Origin: Loxodes magnus
Lineage: Eukaryota > Ciliophora > Karyorelictea > Loxodida > Loxodidae
Length of the DNA stretch: 64,000 nt
Reading direction: 5' to 3'
Assembly (NCBI GenBank): GCA_946699065.1
Contig: CAMPDV010000140.1
Coordinates: 248,001 to 312,000, forward strand
The notes below the pieces were generated by a model that saw nothing but the letters and a program-made list of their open reading frames with translations, did not search any database and was not told the DNA's origin. The position numbers and the translations under genes were made by a program. The stretch's first letter is position 1, and the number at the start of each line of letters is the position of its first letter. Of this stretch, positions 50,146 to 62,227 are shown piece by piece.

Positions 50146-51055
50146 AAAAAAAATTTCCAAAAGCTGTAAAATTTGAAAAAATAAAAATAAAAAAAATTAT
50201 AAATTTCAAAAATAATAAATCATATAAATGCTAAATAAATGTAATTGTTGAATAAATAAATGCTTTGGTTATACAATTTAATTTTGTAAATAATAAATAT
50301 TATTTTATAGGTATTAAAATAAAAATTGAATCAAATTAACAGAATTTTTTTATATTAGAATAATTTAATAAACAGAAATCAGATTTTATCTAATTTTTTA
50401 AACTTTAGTTATATATTATAATAATTAATTATTAGTTTGTTCCATTTTTATTCTTTTTTTTATTTCTAATAAAAATGCGTTTTCTTTAGAAGATAAATAT
50501 CTTTATGAGTTAAAAATTAAATTAACCCTCTTAGAATAATAATTTTAAAATTTTTGGCTAAATGAAAATAAATAATTAAATTATTTATTTTAGTGTATCT
50601 ATATTAAGAAATAAAAGCAGTAATTATATTTACTAGTAAATGATAAAATATATTAGATATGAAGAGTTAATTTGATTTAATAATTTAACTTAAAACTTAA
50701 TTATTAGTATAGTAATCATATAATTTTATTATTATTATTTGCTTAAATTATAATCTTTATACTTTGTAAGCAAGATACTATTATATATTTATGTTTAATA
50801 TTGGTTATATTCTATTATTAACTATAGTATTTTATTTTATAGCTTATTAAGGAATTTCATTTAAGCAATAAAGGTAATAATTACTAACATATCTAAGATT
50901 TTTATATCTAAATTTTGATTTAAATTATAAGCATTTATTTTACTAAATATCAATTATGATTTAAATACTTATATTTATCATTTTCACACTCTGGCTTCTT
51001 AATTAAAACCCTTTTAGATTTATCTTTATCTTTAAATTTATTAAAATAATAGTAA
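50146..51055. other. AT-rich stretch, nothing recognised
   Basis: No supported gene. Confidence 0.55.
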
Positions 51056-51546
51056 CTGAAGTAGCGAGCGTTAGAATTCTCCCCATCGGGAAATGGGAAA
51101 TTCTGGAGAAAAAAATTCTAAACTCAGATTATTCAAAAGAGAGAAGTCAAAGAAAAGGAACAATACAAGGAACGAACGTGCAGCAAAGGAGATATAATAC
51201 TGCTCATTATAAAAAATTTGTTATTTTACTTCATTCAACATTTGCTATAAAAAGTGCTATACATTTCTTAACTTTAAACAAGAATACTGAAAATATTAGA
51301 AGAAGTTGGAAAATAAAAGGAAGATACAGCAACAACTAAATCTATCAAGAGAAAGATTATATTCCAACAATTTGGAAAAATAAAATAATTAAGAAACCAA
51401 ATATTATCTAGCAAAAGGATATTTCAGTGCATATGCATAGTAATGAGAAGAGTTATAGAGACATTTAAATTTTTATATTTAACCTCTAAAGCAATCTAGA
51501 AGTTGGCGAGAAAGAGGTTTAAATACCTTCAAGAACGCCAATCAAT
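51056..51546 (+). mobile_element. 5'-truncated zinc-knuckle element ZK3
   Basis: From about 51,270 to 51,546 the plus strand matches the 3' part of ZK4 (shared TATCAAGAGAGAAAGATTATA-type block and the terminal GGCGAGAAAGAGG / CAAGAACGCCAA block). The zinc knuckle and everything 5' of it are absent. The preceding 200 bp includes a small GC-rich patch (51,060-51,130) with GAATTCTCCCCAT/ATGGGAAATTC that can form a hairpin; its origin is unknown. ZK3 and ZK4 lie tail to tail. Confidence 0.6.
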
Positions 51547-51854
51547 AGTTTTTATATGTATAAATAATATCATAAATCTATAATTATTTTTTTAGCGAAG
51601 ATTAAGCTTTAAAATTATAATTAAAAAATTATTTAAGACATTTTAATCTTCTTTCAAAAGCTGATTATTTTAACTTTCAATCGATTTAGTAAAAAATAAA
51701 CTAAAAGTTATAATAAATAGTAATTTTTCCTTTTTTTGGTTTATTAATTTTCTGCTTGAAATATCATTTTTAGTTTAGATACTATTATTTTTTATTTTAT
51801 AGCTTAAATATTAAAATTCATAAAACCTTAAAGCATTTGAAAAAGTTTTGCTCC
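51547..51854. other. AT-rich spacer between tail-to-tail elements
   Basis: Nothing recognised. Confidence 0.5.
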
Positions 51855-52806
51855 AATTTCTTTTACAAATAAGAATACAAAATTAAGTGTTTGGCGTTCT
51901 TGGAGGTATTTCAACCTCTTTCCCGCCAGACTCTAGATTGCTCTAGAGGCTTAATATAAAAGTCTGAAAATCTCTACAACTCTTCTACTTGCCATACATG
52001 TTGTCTTTAATTCTTCTTTCACCTAAATGCTAGATGTCCTTTTTCTTGTAAATTTTCCCAAATATGCTACAGTATAATCTTTCTCTCTTGATAGCTTTAT
52101 AAATTATTGTTTCTTCCTTTTGATCTTCAACTACTTCTAATAGTTTCAATATTCTTACTTGAAATTGAGAAATTTCTAGCATCTTTTCCATAGATGCTTT
52201 TGAGAGTTACAATAATAGCATCTTTTTGCTCGTAGTTTAGATTTAAATCTTGAGTTATTTTCACCTTCAATCATCATTGGATCATTCCTTTATTCTTTCA
52301 ATTTCATTTAAAGTTGCAATTTGTACTGATTTTCTTCTACTTTTCTAATTTGCTAATCAGTTCTTTCTACTTCTATTGTTAGTTTTGAGATTAACTGTTC
52401 TAGTCTTGTGATATGTTTCAAAATGCGTTAAGGTCTCTTTCTTAGGTCAGGAGTCTCGATTCTATTTCCTCTGCAAGTTCAAGCTTTTCCATTAACTTAT
52501 TATTGTCTTTCTTCAACTTTTTAACCTCTTCCTGGAGGTCTAGCACCACTTTAATCAGCTAACATAGCTTATTTACTATTATGTGATGAGATTAGAGACT
52601 TCCGAGCGCATAATAGTATTAATCTATTTCCTAGGCTTTTCTTCATAGGTAGGAGATTCATTCTGATGGGTATCTTTTTGTTAATATTTTCCTAGTCCTA
52701 GCCTTTCTAGGATGTCGTTAACTCCTACTTTTTAGGAGCCGCGAAGAATCCTGGTTTGAATCCTGACATCTTTTATTTAATATCTTTTTTCTCTAAATTT
52801 CTTTTA
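51855..52806 (-). mobile_element. zinc-knuckle element ZK4, probable 11-bp target duplication
   Basis: Minus-strand element. ATG 52,769 begins MSGFKPGFFAAPKK; frames are interrupted in the middle, then continue through a coiled coil to a CCHC knuckle (CYYCNSQKHLWKRC) whose Trp is TGG (52,188-52,190), where ZK1 and ZK2 have TGA. AATTTCTTTTA at 51,855-51,865 and 52,796-52,806 would be an 11-bp target duplication bounding a ~930-bp element, the same length as the others. At 11 AT-rich bases this is suggestive only. Frameshifts make the copy inactive. Confidence 0.7.
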
Positions 52807-54073
52807 TTTTTATAATATTTATCTGACTTTTCGGAATAGAAATGATACTATTTATCAACTTAAATTCTCAAAAATTAACTATAGAAAATTTGTTCTTCAA
52901 CTCAAACAATACAAAACTGGGTTAAAATCAACTATTAGATAAAATTTCAACTAAATTATCAAAGAATTTTCATTTTTTAAAGCAGCAAAAAAGAAACTTT
53001 TGCTATTTAGTAAATTTAAAGAAATATTATTTGCAGTTGTTTTTTATAAATAAAACAAAACTAAAGCTTTAAAACTTCAGGATGTTGGACTATTATATAT
53101 AAAACTTACAGTTAGAAGAAAATAGGAAACCCTTAGTTATTACAAGAATAAACAGAAAGACTAAAGTAAAATAATAAGTATAAGCTATTAGTTATTTTAC
53201 TAAAATATGGAGAATTTTAAATATTTAGTTATAATTTTGGATATTAGAAAGCTTATTTGTTTATTACGAATGAGATAACCTTAATTTTAATGAAAGCAGC
53301 TCTATAGAGAATGTGATATTCTCATTTAAGTTTATATTAAAGTTTATCTCCTTAATTATTAAGAATAATTTCGTATGCTGTTTTAATATAAGTAAACAAT
53401 AAGCATAATAAAGCAAAATAATAAAAGTTGCTTTAAGATTTTCATAGTAAAGTAAAATTAATTAAGAAACCTAAAAATTAAAATATTAAGCTTGGAATAT
53501 TTTTAGAATGTAATAGTTGAATTTTTTAAACAAAGAGAAAGTATTAAATAATCATGATCCTTAATTATTTAGAAAGAAAATTGCAAGAATTTAATTAAAC
53601 ATCTCGAAGCATAAGATACTCTCTAGATTTTTTAGTTTCTATAAACTAAAAAATAAAGAAAAAATAATATTAATAAGCAAGGTACTCAATATATATCTAG
53701 TTATAAAGCAGTAAGTTCTATACACTTAAGGAAATAATCAAATAAAAACAATGTTAAAATTAAAGATTATACAGTAAAAGATAAACCACAAAAAGCCTAG
53801 ATTAAATTAAAAATAATTAAGTTTAAAGAAAAAAAATTCGTTCTTCTAGATATTTTATAATGATACCAAAAGTAAGAATAAATAATCTATTTTTATAGCT
53901 CATAGCTAAATTAATTAACTTTAATAGAACTTATTTAATATATGCTAAAAATAATTCTACATTTTAAGCAATTGTTGGGCTTTATTTATCATAAAATTCT
54001 AATTTTTAATTATTTTTCAAATTTAAAAGTTATTAATAGAAAGGAATTGCAAGTTTACAATATGTTCTGTATA
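52807..54073. other. AT-rich stretch, nothing recognised
   Basis: No supported gene. Confidence 0.5.
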
Positions 54074-54554
54074 TTATATATATATTTTTTAAAACCGCCA
54101 TAATTGTTCGAAGGTGAACAACAAGGTCATCTTCATCAGAGGTTGGGGAAGTTAAGTACCCATAATCGACTTTATGTCTTCCTCTGCTTTGGTTTGGCTC
54201 GAGACATAAGATTCTTAGACCTTCGGAACTGGCTTGGCTTAGTTTATTTTTAATTCTGGAACTAAAAAGAAATAATATTGCGAGCTTCATCAGAGGTGGG
54301 GAATTTAAGTACCCATAATTGACACATGTCGTCCTCTGCTTTGGTGATGCAATGAGACACAATCCTACCATGTCCTTGGACCTCCAACAAGTATTAAAGA
54401 TTACGAGTATTCTAAAATTATACCAGTATTGAACAAGATTTATCAGTATCTGATAATTTTATCAGTAACAAACATTCTTGTCAGTATGAAAGATTTTTTT
54501 TAAGAGTTGCACACCAACGAGAGTGCTACGCGCTATATAATCAAATTTATTTAT
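54074..54554 (+). repeat. SINE-like repeat family A, copy A3
   Basis: Third copy of family A, closest to A1 at the 5' end (shared TATATATTTTTTAAAACCGC). It has fewer CAGTATTGAACA units than A1 and A2. Its 3' tail ends exactly where the HK3 remnant breaks off after its G2-box-like GSGM, so it inserted into or truncated that gene. Confidence 0.85.
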
Positions 54555-55254
54555 AAGAAAAATCCATTCCGCTTCCTGTGACTTTGTCTAAGGCTATTTA
54601 TTGTCTATCAAATAGTTAATCAAATAAATATGTTTATCTTTCTTCGCTTATTTCAACTTCACTATCCTTTACTTAGATTTTATATTTTATGAATTTATAT
54701 TTTTATCTTACTATTTGCTTTTTTAAATCCAAGATAATTAAATTCTTAATTAGTTTTCTCAAGAATTTGACAGTAAAATCTGAAATTTGAAGAGAATCTT
54801 TACTTATCATTAAAACTTCTTCAGAGCTTCAAATTTTTGAATTATAATAACTTGATAGGCTTACTTTGTATATGAAATTTGATAGCTTTAAGCATTTCTT
54901 CGAATAAGTCTTTAACATTAACGACATCATATACTAGCTTATGCTTTTTATCTTATAAAAACTAAGTTAAGGAGAGTGTCATATTAAATAAGTTTTGAGT
55001 TTCTTGCTCTATTATTCCCGTTTTATAGTTGTATCATTTAGCTATTTTTTCTCAATTTACTTAATCGTAGTTTTCTTTCTTTAGTTTATGTTTTCTTTAA
55101 TATGATCTGAAATTTTAACTTTTTCATTAAGACTAAAAATATGACTTTCATGTAGTTATAATATTAACCTATGCTTATTTATTATTTTTCAGAGTTTTCT
55201 TTATAGGAATCTTTAAGAGATTAATCATTAATCTCGCTATCAATTTTGATTTCC
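54555..55254 (-). pseudogene. HK3 remnant, kinase half
   Basis: Minus-strand remains of a third hybrid kinase. It aligns with HK1 from the region after the H-box (IIEQETQNLFNMTLSLTQFL versus IIEQETQNLVNMTLSMTQFL in HK1) to the G2 box, where repeat A3 cuts it off. The G1 box is DSEVEIS, losing both glycines of DSGVGIS, and at least two frame changes occur. The receiver domain is absent. The Trp column of HK1/HK2 is TGA here too (55,034-55,036). The other end is cut by element ZK5, beyond which the gene resumes at 56,258. Confidence 0.8.
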
Positions 55255-56241
55255 TTAATTTAAAAAATTAATAAAAAATGGTGGAAGGTTTCAATAAGGG
55301 CTTCATGACTACCTCTTCCTAAGCTAAAAAGGAAGGGAGGAAGCAAGAAACCAGTTCTCGGCAGTCGTCTTAACTTTAACCCCAACTTTTTTCTTAACAT
55401 CCTGGAACCTAGGGCAACCAGGAATAATATAAAGAAATTAAAAAAATCTAAAATTCGGAAACTCCAACTCCAACTTCAAGCGAGAAGCCAAAGAAGGAGA
55501 TGAAGTCTGCCCTTCACCAGGAGGTTTCTTAATTCAATCCTTCTGGCTAGATGAGCATGGAGAGCTCATAAAAGTGGTCCTAAACCTCCAGGAAGAGGTT
55601 TAAAAATTGAAGCATTTAAACAAAAAACTAATGATAAAGCTAGAAGAAAAGAACTAAATGGACGAGTCTCGTATAGACAACTACGAGCGCTAAATGGATA
55701 CATTATACAACATCCAAAATCACTAGGATATGAACACAGCTAAGCTAAAGGATCTTGTTATGAAATAAGAATAGGAGATTCAACTTCTTAAAGAATCAAG
55801 AATGGAACAACTAAATACTGGATCGATCCCAATGGTAGTCGAACACTAAGCTTAACCTCGGATGAGACTAATCCCGATTAGGAAGAGATGCTTCTGCTGC
55901 GGAAGCCAACAACATCTTTATCGGAACTGTCGGAAATTCCAATAGAAACAACGGGATTTCTGATAAGCAAAGCGAATAGAAAAAATTAGATTAAACAAGA
56001 TTTTTTGCAATAAGAATGGAAGAATGTACAAGAAGAAGATGGAGCTAAATACAAGACTTGACTGGAATTTAGGACGGAAAACCTAATTTAAAAACCCGCG
56101 GATGGGAACGCGTAATCTTCCTATCGACCCAAACATTTTAATTAACAGCGAGGAGCTTGAAGCGCTATACTCCTGACAGGGTGAAATTTCCTAAAAACGG
56201 AGAAACTTTTTAGTTATTAAATTAAATTAATTTAAAAAATT
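55255..56241 (+). mobile_element. zinc-knuckle element ZK5 inserted in HK3, 15-bp target duplications
   Basis: Element 55,270-56,226 (about 957 bp) between two identical 15-mers TTAATTTAAAAAATT (55,255-55,269 and 56,227-56,241), lying inside the HK3 pseudogene. ATG 55,278 starts MVEGFNKGFMTTSSQAKK; the N-terminal half is in one frame through MKSALHQEV, a single-base deletion near 55,560 shifts it, and the rest reads as a coiled coil, a CCHC knuckle (CFCCGSQQHLYRNC, Tyr at the usual Trp) and a basic tail with ALYSWQGE (Trp = TGA). It is the least damaged copy. HK3 coding sequence on both sides makes this a well-defined insertion, although HK3 also lost about 50 codons nearby. Confidence 0.85.
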
Positions 56242-56257
56242 TATAATTGTTTTTTAA

Positions 56258-56770
56258 ATTGCTAAGCACCATTCATTAATAGTAGCAAGATATCTCATTT
56301 AATGGTTAAATTCATTGGAAAAATGGGTTTTGCACTTGTTTAGCAGATTTTATCGCACTGGATTATAAACCTCACTTAGATAATTAATATTAAGAATGGC
56401 AGCTTCTTCATTATATCTTGTTCTGAGTAAATTCAGCTAAATCAAGAAAGTCATAGAATTGAGAGATACCTATCATTTTTTAATAAGTTTGCTACTGTAA
56501 ATTATCTAGTTACTGTTATAAATAATTATTCCAGTGTTGCTGTGTTCTGTTAGAAACTTTAAAGTCTTTATTTCTTCTAATTAGCAAATGTTTTAAAACG
56601 GATCTTTTGTAATTACTCTTCATTTTAATATAGTACAATAGTTAACCTAACTATAAGAATATTATAAAATACTCTTAGTTTAGCTAGTAAATTAATTCAG
56701 TCCATAATGAAAGTCACAGGCTAGCTTAGATTTGTAGAGATAAAGCAGAGTAAGATTTTTAAATTATTAA
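56258..56770 (-). pseudogene. HK3 remnant, sensor half
   Basis: Continuation of HK3 on the far side of ZK5. It retains the PAS-like segment (TGIIIYNSNQIIYSSKLI, compare TGIIIFNNNQIMYSNKLL in HK1), FYDFLDLAEFTQN, a jump over about 50 codons, and a damaged H-box region (SNEFNHQMRYLATI, compare REFNHQVRHPATLI; the second His and Pro are lost). Upstream, KHLLI-type similarity to HK1 ends in frameshifts near 56,600. The membrane segments are not recognisable. Confidence 0.75.
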
Positions 56771-56959
56771 GGTGTAATTATTGAACATAGGAACAAGCAG
56801 AACTAAAATTAAAGAAGTCAGATAGAGTCAAAATCATAAAGCTGGCGTTTAAAACTTTAAACATGAAATGCAAACAAAAGACGTAGGTAGGTGCCTTATT
56901 ATAGTCAAAAATTTTCCAAGAAATTATCTTAACTTTCAAAAAAAATTAAAACTATATAT

Positions 56960-57015
56960 AAATAAATAAATTTGATTATAGAGCGCATAGTACCTCGTTG
57001 GTGCGCAGCTCTTTC
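56960..57015 (-). repeat. isolated 3' tail of a SINE-like element
   Basis: Common tail only (AGAGCTGCGCACCAACGAGG then TACTATGCGCTC and TTTATTTATT on the minus strand). No body is recognisable beyond 57,015. Confidence 0.65.
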
Positions 57016-59585
57016 AAATAAGATTTATGCCAGAATAAAAAACTAAATTAAGGAAGAAATATCATTAAATAGAAGGGATTATAGGATAATAGAAAAAGAA
57101 CTGATCATTTTTAATATATTAGCCTATAAACTCTCAGTATTTTTTATTTTTTTATTTCCAATATTTTAAATAATATTTCTATACTTAAGCTATTTGCTTA
57201 GATGGCGTTTTATCTTACTAGGACAAACTATTTAAAAATAAAAATAAAATCTTTTATCAAACCAAAATTTCTTTCTTCTATCATATGGAAAAATTTAATA
57301 ATGCTCTCAATTTACTAATAAAGAGGATAAAAATATCTCACCTTTAAAATTTTTAAATTTAGCTTACATTTTTAAATCTAACTTCAAGCAAGGACAAAAA
57401 GAAGCTTGTATAAATTTAGTTAAATAAAAGAAATAAAAGCTATATTTAGCTATTTCAGTTCTAAATATAAGTTTCTAATACTATTATTTTAATATGGATA
57501 AAATATTAATTTATATTTATATTAAAACTTTATGTATAAACAGACTGTATTGATACTGAGAAATATATATTATATATAAAAGCTTTTTTCTGGGAGCTTA
57601 GGAATATTAGGATAAAGTTGTAAATTTATATTAAGACTATTATTAAATAGAGAACTTTATCTTACATAATACTCCTTTATAATAATAACCTTAAAAAATA
57701 AAATCTACACTAATTTATAGTAATTTAAGTCATTTACTTATTATGCTGCTTTAAGTCTTAATTTTAGTTTCTTTAATCTAAGTAATTCTATTAATATACT
57801 TGCTAAGCTATTTTTAATTAAATTAGCATGCTTTTAGCCAGTTCTAGTCTATATTTATAAAATTTCATATATAGCATAGATAAAATATGTGTGGTTGAAA
57901 ACTTGACTTAAACATATATTAAGACTTGAATTAATAATATAAATGAAGATATAGCACACTGACTAATATTATATACTCATTTATAATTATTCTTAAATTA
58001 GCTAAATTAGTCTACTTTAATACTTTAAAATTGCTTATATTCTGAAATTATGAAGATAGACTATTAAAGTACTAAGATACTAGAATATTTCTATGATAGT
58101 TAAATTTATTTAAATGCAAAATCCCTTTATATTAGACTTATAGAATAAATCGAGCGCTTTTAATTACTAATTGTGTTAAAAGTTAGATATAAGTTCAGTC
58201 TAATATATTTATGATTGTTTGCCAGAATTTTGATATAATTTCAGTGGCTAAATAAACTATTAATAAAGTAAAAAGCAACTTTTGAAAGAAAATATTGGAT
58301 CGTTTTATCAGAAAGTGGTGAAGTGTAAATTAAGACCTAAACAGAAAAAGTTAGCTAGCAGTTGTCTTTAATAATTTAATTCTTAATGCTTTAATTTTAT
58401 TTCAAGAAGAAAAGGAAAAAAATTGATAGGTTTCTATTAAATTTATGAGAATTAACTTTTGCACTGAGGTTAGCACGATAATGATATTTGAAAAGTAAAA
58501 TCAGATTTGAAGCATTGGAAAAATAAACTTTAAAAAAAGAAGCAGAATTTTATATTGAGTTAAGGTTGTGGAATATTAAAATAAATTAGGATTTATATCA
58601 TAAATCATGAAGTACTTAATGAGCTTATAAAAGTGCAATAGAACTACTATCAGACTATTTTTACTATGGAGATTCCATTAGTTGCTCTATTAATACTAAA
58701 CAATTAATATAAAAATCTAATTGATACCAATCTTTATAATTTTCAGAGATAATATTCGAGAATCACATACTTATAAATTCCATCTCACTGATACTTTGTA
58801 AATATTTTTATTAGAATTTAATGTGAAGCCTTTATCAAGTATTATTCTTTAAATGAACTCAATCGTTCAAGAATATAATTGAAATCTTTTAGTAATTTAT
58901 CTTTAATATAGATATTTTGTAAAGTAACCAAAGCTTTAAAATTTTTATTGGAGTTAAGGAAATCAGAAAAAGGTTGATAGCAAATTTGAAACTTTTATTA
59001 ATGAGAAATAATTAATAAAGAATATATTATAAGGCAATTATCTGAAAATTAATTTTTGAAAAACTTTGATCAAGCAAATTAAAATTCAAACTAACTTCTT
59101 AATAAAAAGCAAAAACATTCTAAATTAAATTAATTAAGACCTTCATTTTTCTTTAACTTCACACTTATAAATTAAATAAAACTATAAATCTAAATTTTAA
59201 GATACTTAACACTGCCTAAGTAAACCTAATATAAATTAAATTATTAAATCTTAACTTTAATACTTAAAAGAGAAAAATTCAAATTAAACAAAAGATCTTT
59301 TTATATAATAAAATAAATTAAGTTATTTAAATTTGTAAAATCCCTTATTATAATAGAAAATAAGTGTTATCTTTTATTAATAAAATTTATTTTTTCTTAA
59401 ATTTGTTACTTTTTATTTAGATAAATAAAATCTTTTTATTATTTATTTTCATTTTCATGTAAAGCTTCCTTTTTTCTTAGATTTATTTTGTTAGTTATAT
59501 TTTAGCTTTAGTATAAATTTTTTATTTTTGTCATCCCTTAAATCAGTTTTGATCTATCTTAAAAAATCATAAATTTTAGTTTTTA
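57016..59585. other. AT-rich stretch, nothing recognised
   Basis: No supported gene. Part may belong to the inverted duplication, but I could not establish it. Confidence 0.45.
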
Positions 59586-62227
59586 TAAATTTTATTTTTT
59601 TAATTTTATAGCTAAAAAGGATTACTTTGAAAGTTAAGTCTCTTAATCAAATAAAAATTTAAACTTAATTGCATTTTTAATCTAAATTTTATATTATAAT
59701 AAAGCTAATTTTTATAGAATGAAGAATAAAACTAGACTCTAATAATTAAATAAAGCAAAAATAAAAATAATTATAGCGATAATCTTTAGAAATATTACTA
59801 AGTATTTATACATTTTCTTTCGTATTTTCTACAATTAATAAATAAAAAACTTATTAAATTTAAATTAGTTTAATAATAAATCAGTAAAGATACTTAGAAT
59901 TAAAAATTTAATTTAAGTAAAAAGTTTAGGATAATTTTCGTTAAAAGCATTAGCTAATAATTACCAGACCTAAGTAAATAATATTGTCCTTAAGATAATA
60001 ATTTAAGTTAGTTATATAAAAATAAAAGGTCTTAATTATTGATTTTATTATCTAAAATTTGAAAATGAAATGAAAGTTCTTATTTTAATAAAATTTTTAC
60101 ATTTTTAAAATAAAATGTTTCTATAAAACTTAAATCAAGTATAACCTAGTCATATAAGAAATTGAAAGAACAATTTAAATATTAAGGATTTATTTATATG
60201 ACAAGGAATACAATAAATCAAGTAAACTTATTAGAATAAAAAGTTAGATAAATATTTTTATTAAAAAAATGAACTGAAAAAAGAATTTTATTAGAGAAAA
60301 GATATTTCAATAAAATAAATTGATAGATATTTAAGATTATAATCTCATAAGTATTTTAGCATCAATTATTTAAAGTTTATTATATGTTTATCAGTTCTAA
60401 ATAGATGCTATTAATGAAGTTGATTAAAGGAATATAAAAAATTATGTCCAAGAATATATAAAAATAAAAAATGATAATCACTTCTCTTAAATCTGTATAA
60501 TTTTAAATATTTCTTTTTAGTTTTAAGTTAGCAATTGTTTTGCAAGCTTAAAAACTCTTTAATTTAAGAAATAAATGTATTTAATTAGATGTAGCTCATA
60601 TCTGATTATTATATTTAGTTTTTTTATTTTTATTTTGTATTTATTAAAGTCGCTATCATGAGCATCTTTATCCTTAAACCAATTTACCGAAATCTAGATT
60701 TAAAAGTATAATAATTCGATAGCTAGACGCTTATAAAATTTTATATCTTTCAAGATTTTAATTTAATATTTAAAATACTCATAATTAAAGTAAATAAAAT
60801 ATTATATCTCTTTTTAAAATGATATATGCTTATTTTAGATTCCTAAAATTATGATATCTTTCTATAAATACATAATACACACTAAGTATTTTTATTCTAA
60901 GAGTATTTGTAGTTATAGCAGTATTACTTTATATTGGCATTATTATGAATAAAATAAATTTATTTCCCTTTTATTTAATTTATAAACTTTTCATTATTCT
61001 CACGTTTTTAAATTTTCTTAAGCCTTTTAATAATCTTATAATCAAATTTTACTCAGCAATATTCCTTGCTTTTAATATAAAAGTTTAACTAGTGCTTGAT
61101 TATTTTATATAGTTTTGTATTTATTTCCTCTACATTTAGAATAAGAGTCATCAATATTTTCGATTTTTTAGAAATATTTTGATCATAAAAGTTTTAAATT
61201 TAATAAAAATGAATAGATTAGCTTTTCTAAACAAGCTGTCATAAGTTTTATCTTTTATAAGAGTAAAGCAATTTAATTTAGGTAAAGCTTTATAATTTAG
61301 ATACTTTACAATTATTCTTATGCTTTATAACCCTAATATTTTCATTTTATTTTATCTCTAAACAACTACGAAAGCGTTTGATTAAGGAATAAAATAAAAA
61401 AAATAATCTAAAATGAAATAGTTGAAAGTTATAATGGTACTCTATAATAGTTACCAGAATTTTGCTTATAAGGATATCTTCATTACTGAACATTTTATTC
61501 TTAGATCCAAAAATTATTTTAAAATGCGTTGCAAGGATATAAAAAAATAATAAGGAACATTAGGTATTTTAATATTTCATGATTTTGCTTTAAGAGCAAT
61601 ATTTTTATATTAAATAAGAGTTTATTTATCGACAGAATTCTATAAATAATAATCATTCAAATTGAATAGGGGTATGATAATTAAAGTTTCGCTTGAGATG
61701 TATGCTTTATTTATATCTCAAATTTAAAAGAAGGAAATAGATAATAGTTTACTAATTTTGACTTAGAAAGTAGGCATTTATTTATGAATCATCGAGCTAA
61801 ATTAATTATAAATGCTTTTTTATTTAATTAAGGCTATTCTTATGTTCTAACTTCTATATTTGTCTAAAATTTATTATTGATTCTTAATCTTTTCTTATAA
61901 TTATAAATTTAGATATTAAATTAAACCATCTTATTCATTTAGTCCATTAAAAGTAGAAATTTGTATAAAATCAAATAAAGGAAATCATTAATATATTTTT
62001 CTCAAAAAGCAGATCTACAAATTTATTATTAGATGCTATGTCAAAGATAGTTAGAATTGTTTTATTTAACTTTATCGAGTTGTGTGCTTGTATTAAATCT
62101 AAATTTAGTTATTTACCTATGAAATGATATAACAATAAGTATAAATCTAATATTTAACTAAAATGATTTATTACATAATTATATTTGTAAAGAATTAATA
62201 ATCAATTAAGAATAACTTATGAAAGAT
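59586..62227 (-). repeat. 3' flank of HK2, second arm of the large inverted duplication
   Basis: Noncoding DNA that aligns, reverse-complemented, with 9,344-12,120 at several anchors (see the HK1 flank entry). Divergence is moderate, with many small indels. The piece around 60,070-60,165 is in direct orientation relative to 11,635-11,720. No gene recognised. Confidence 0.65.
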
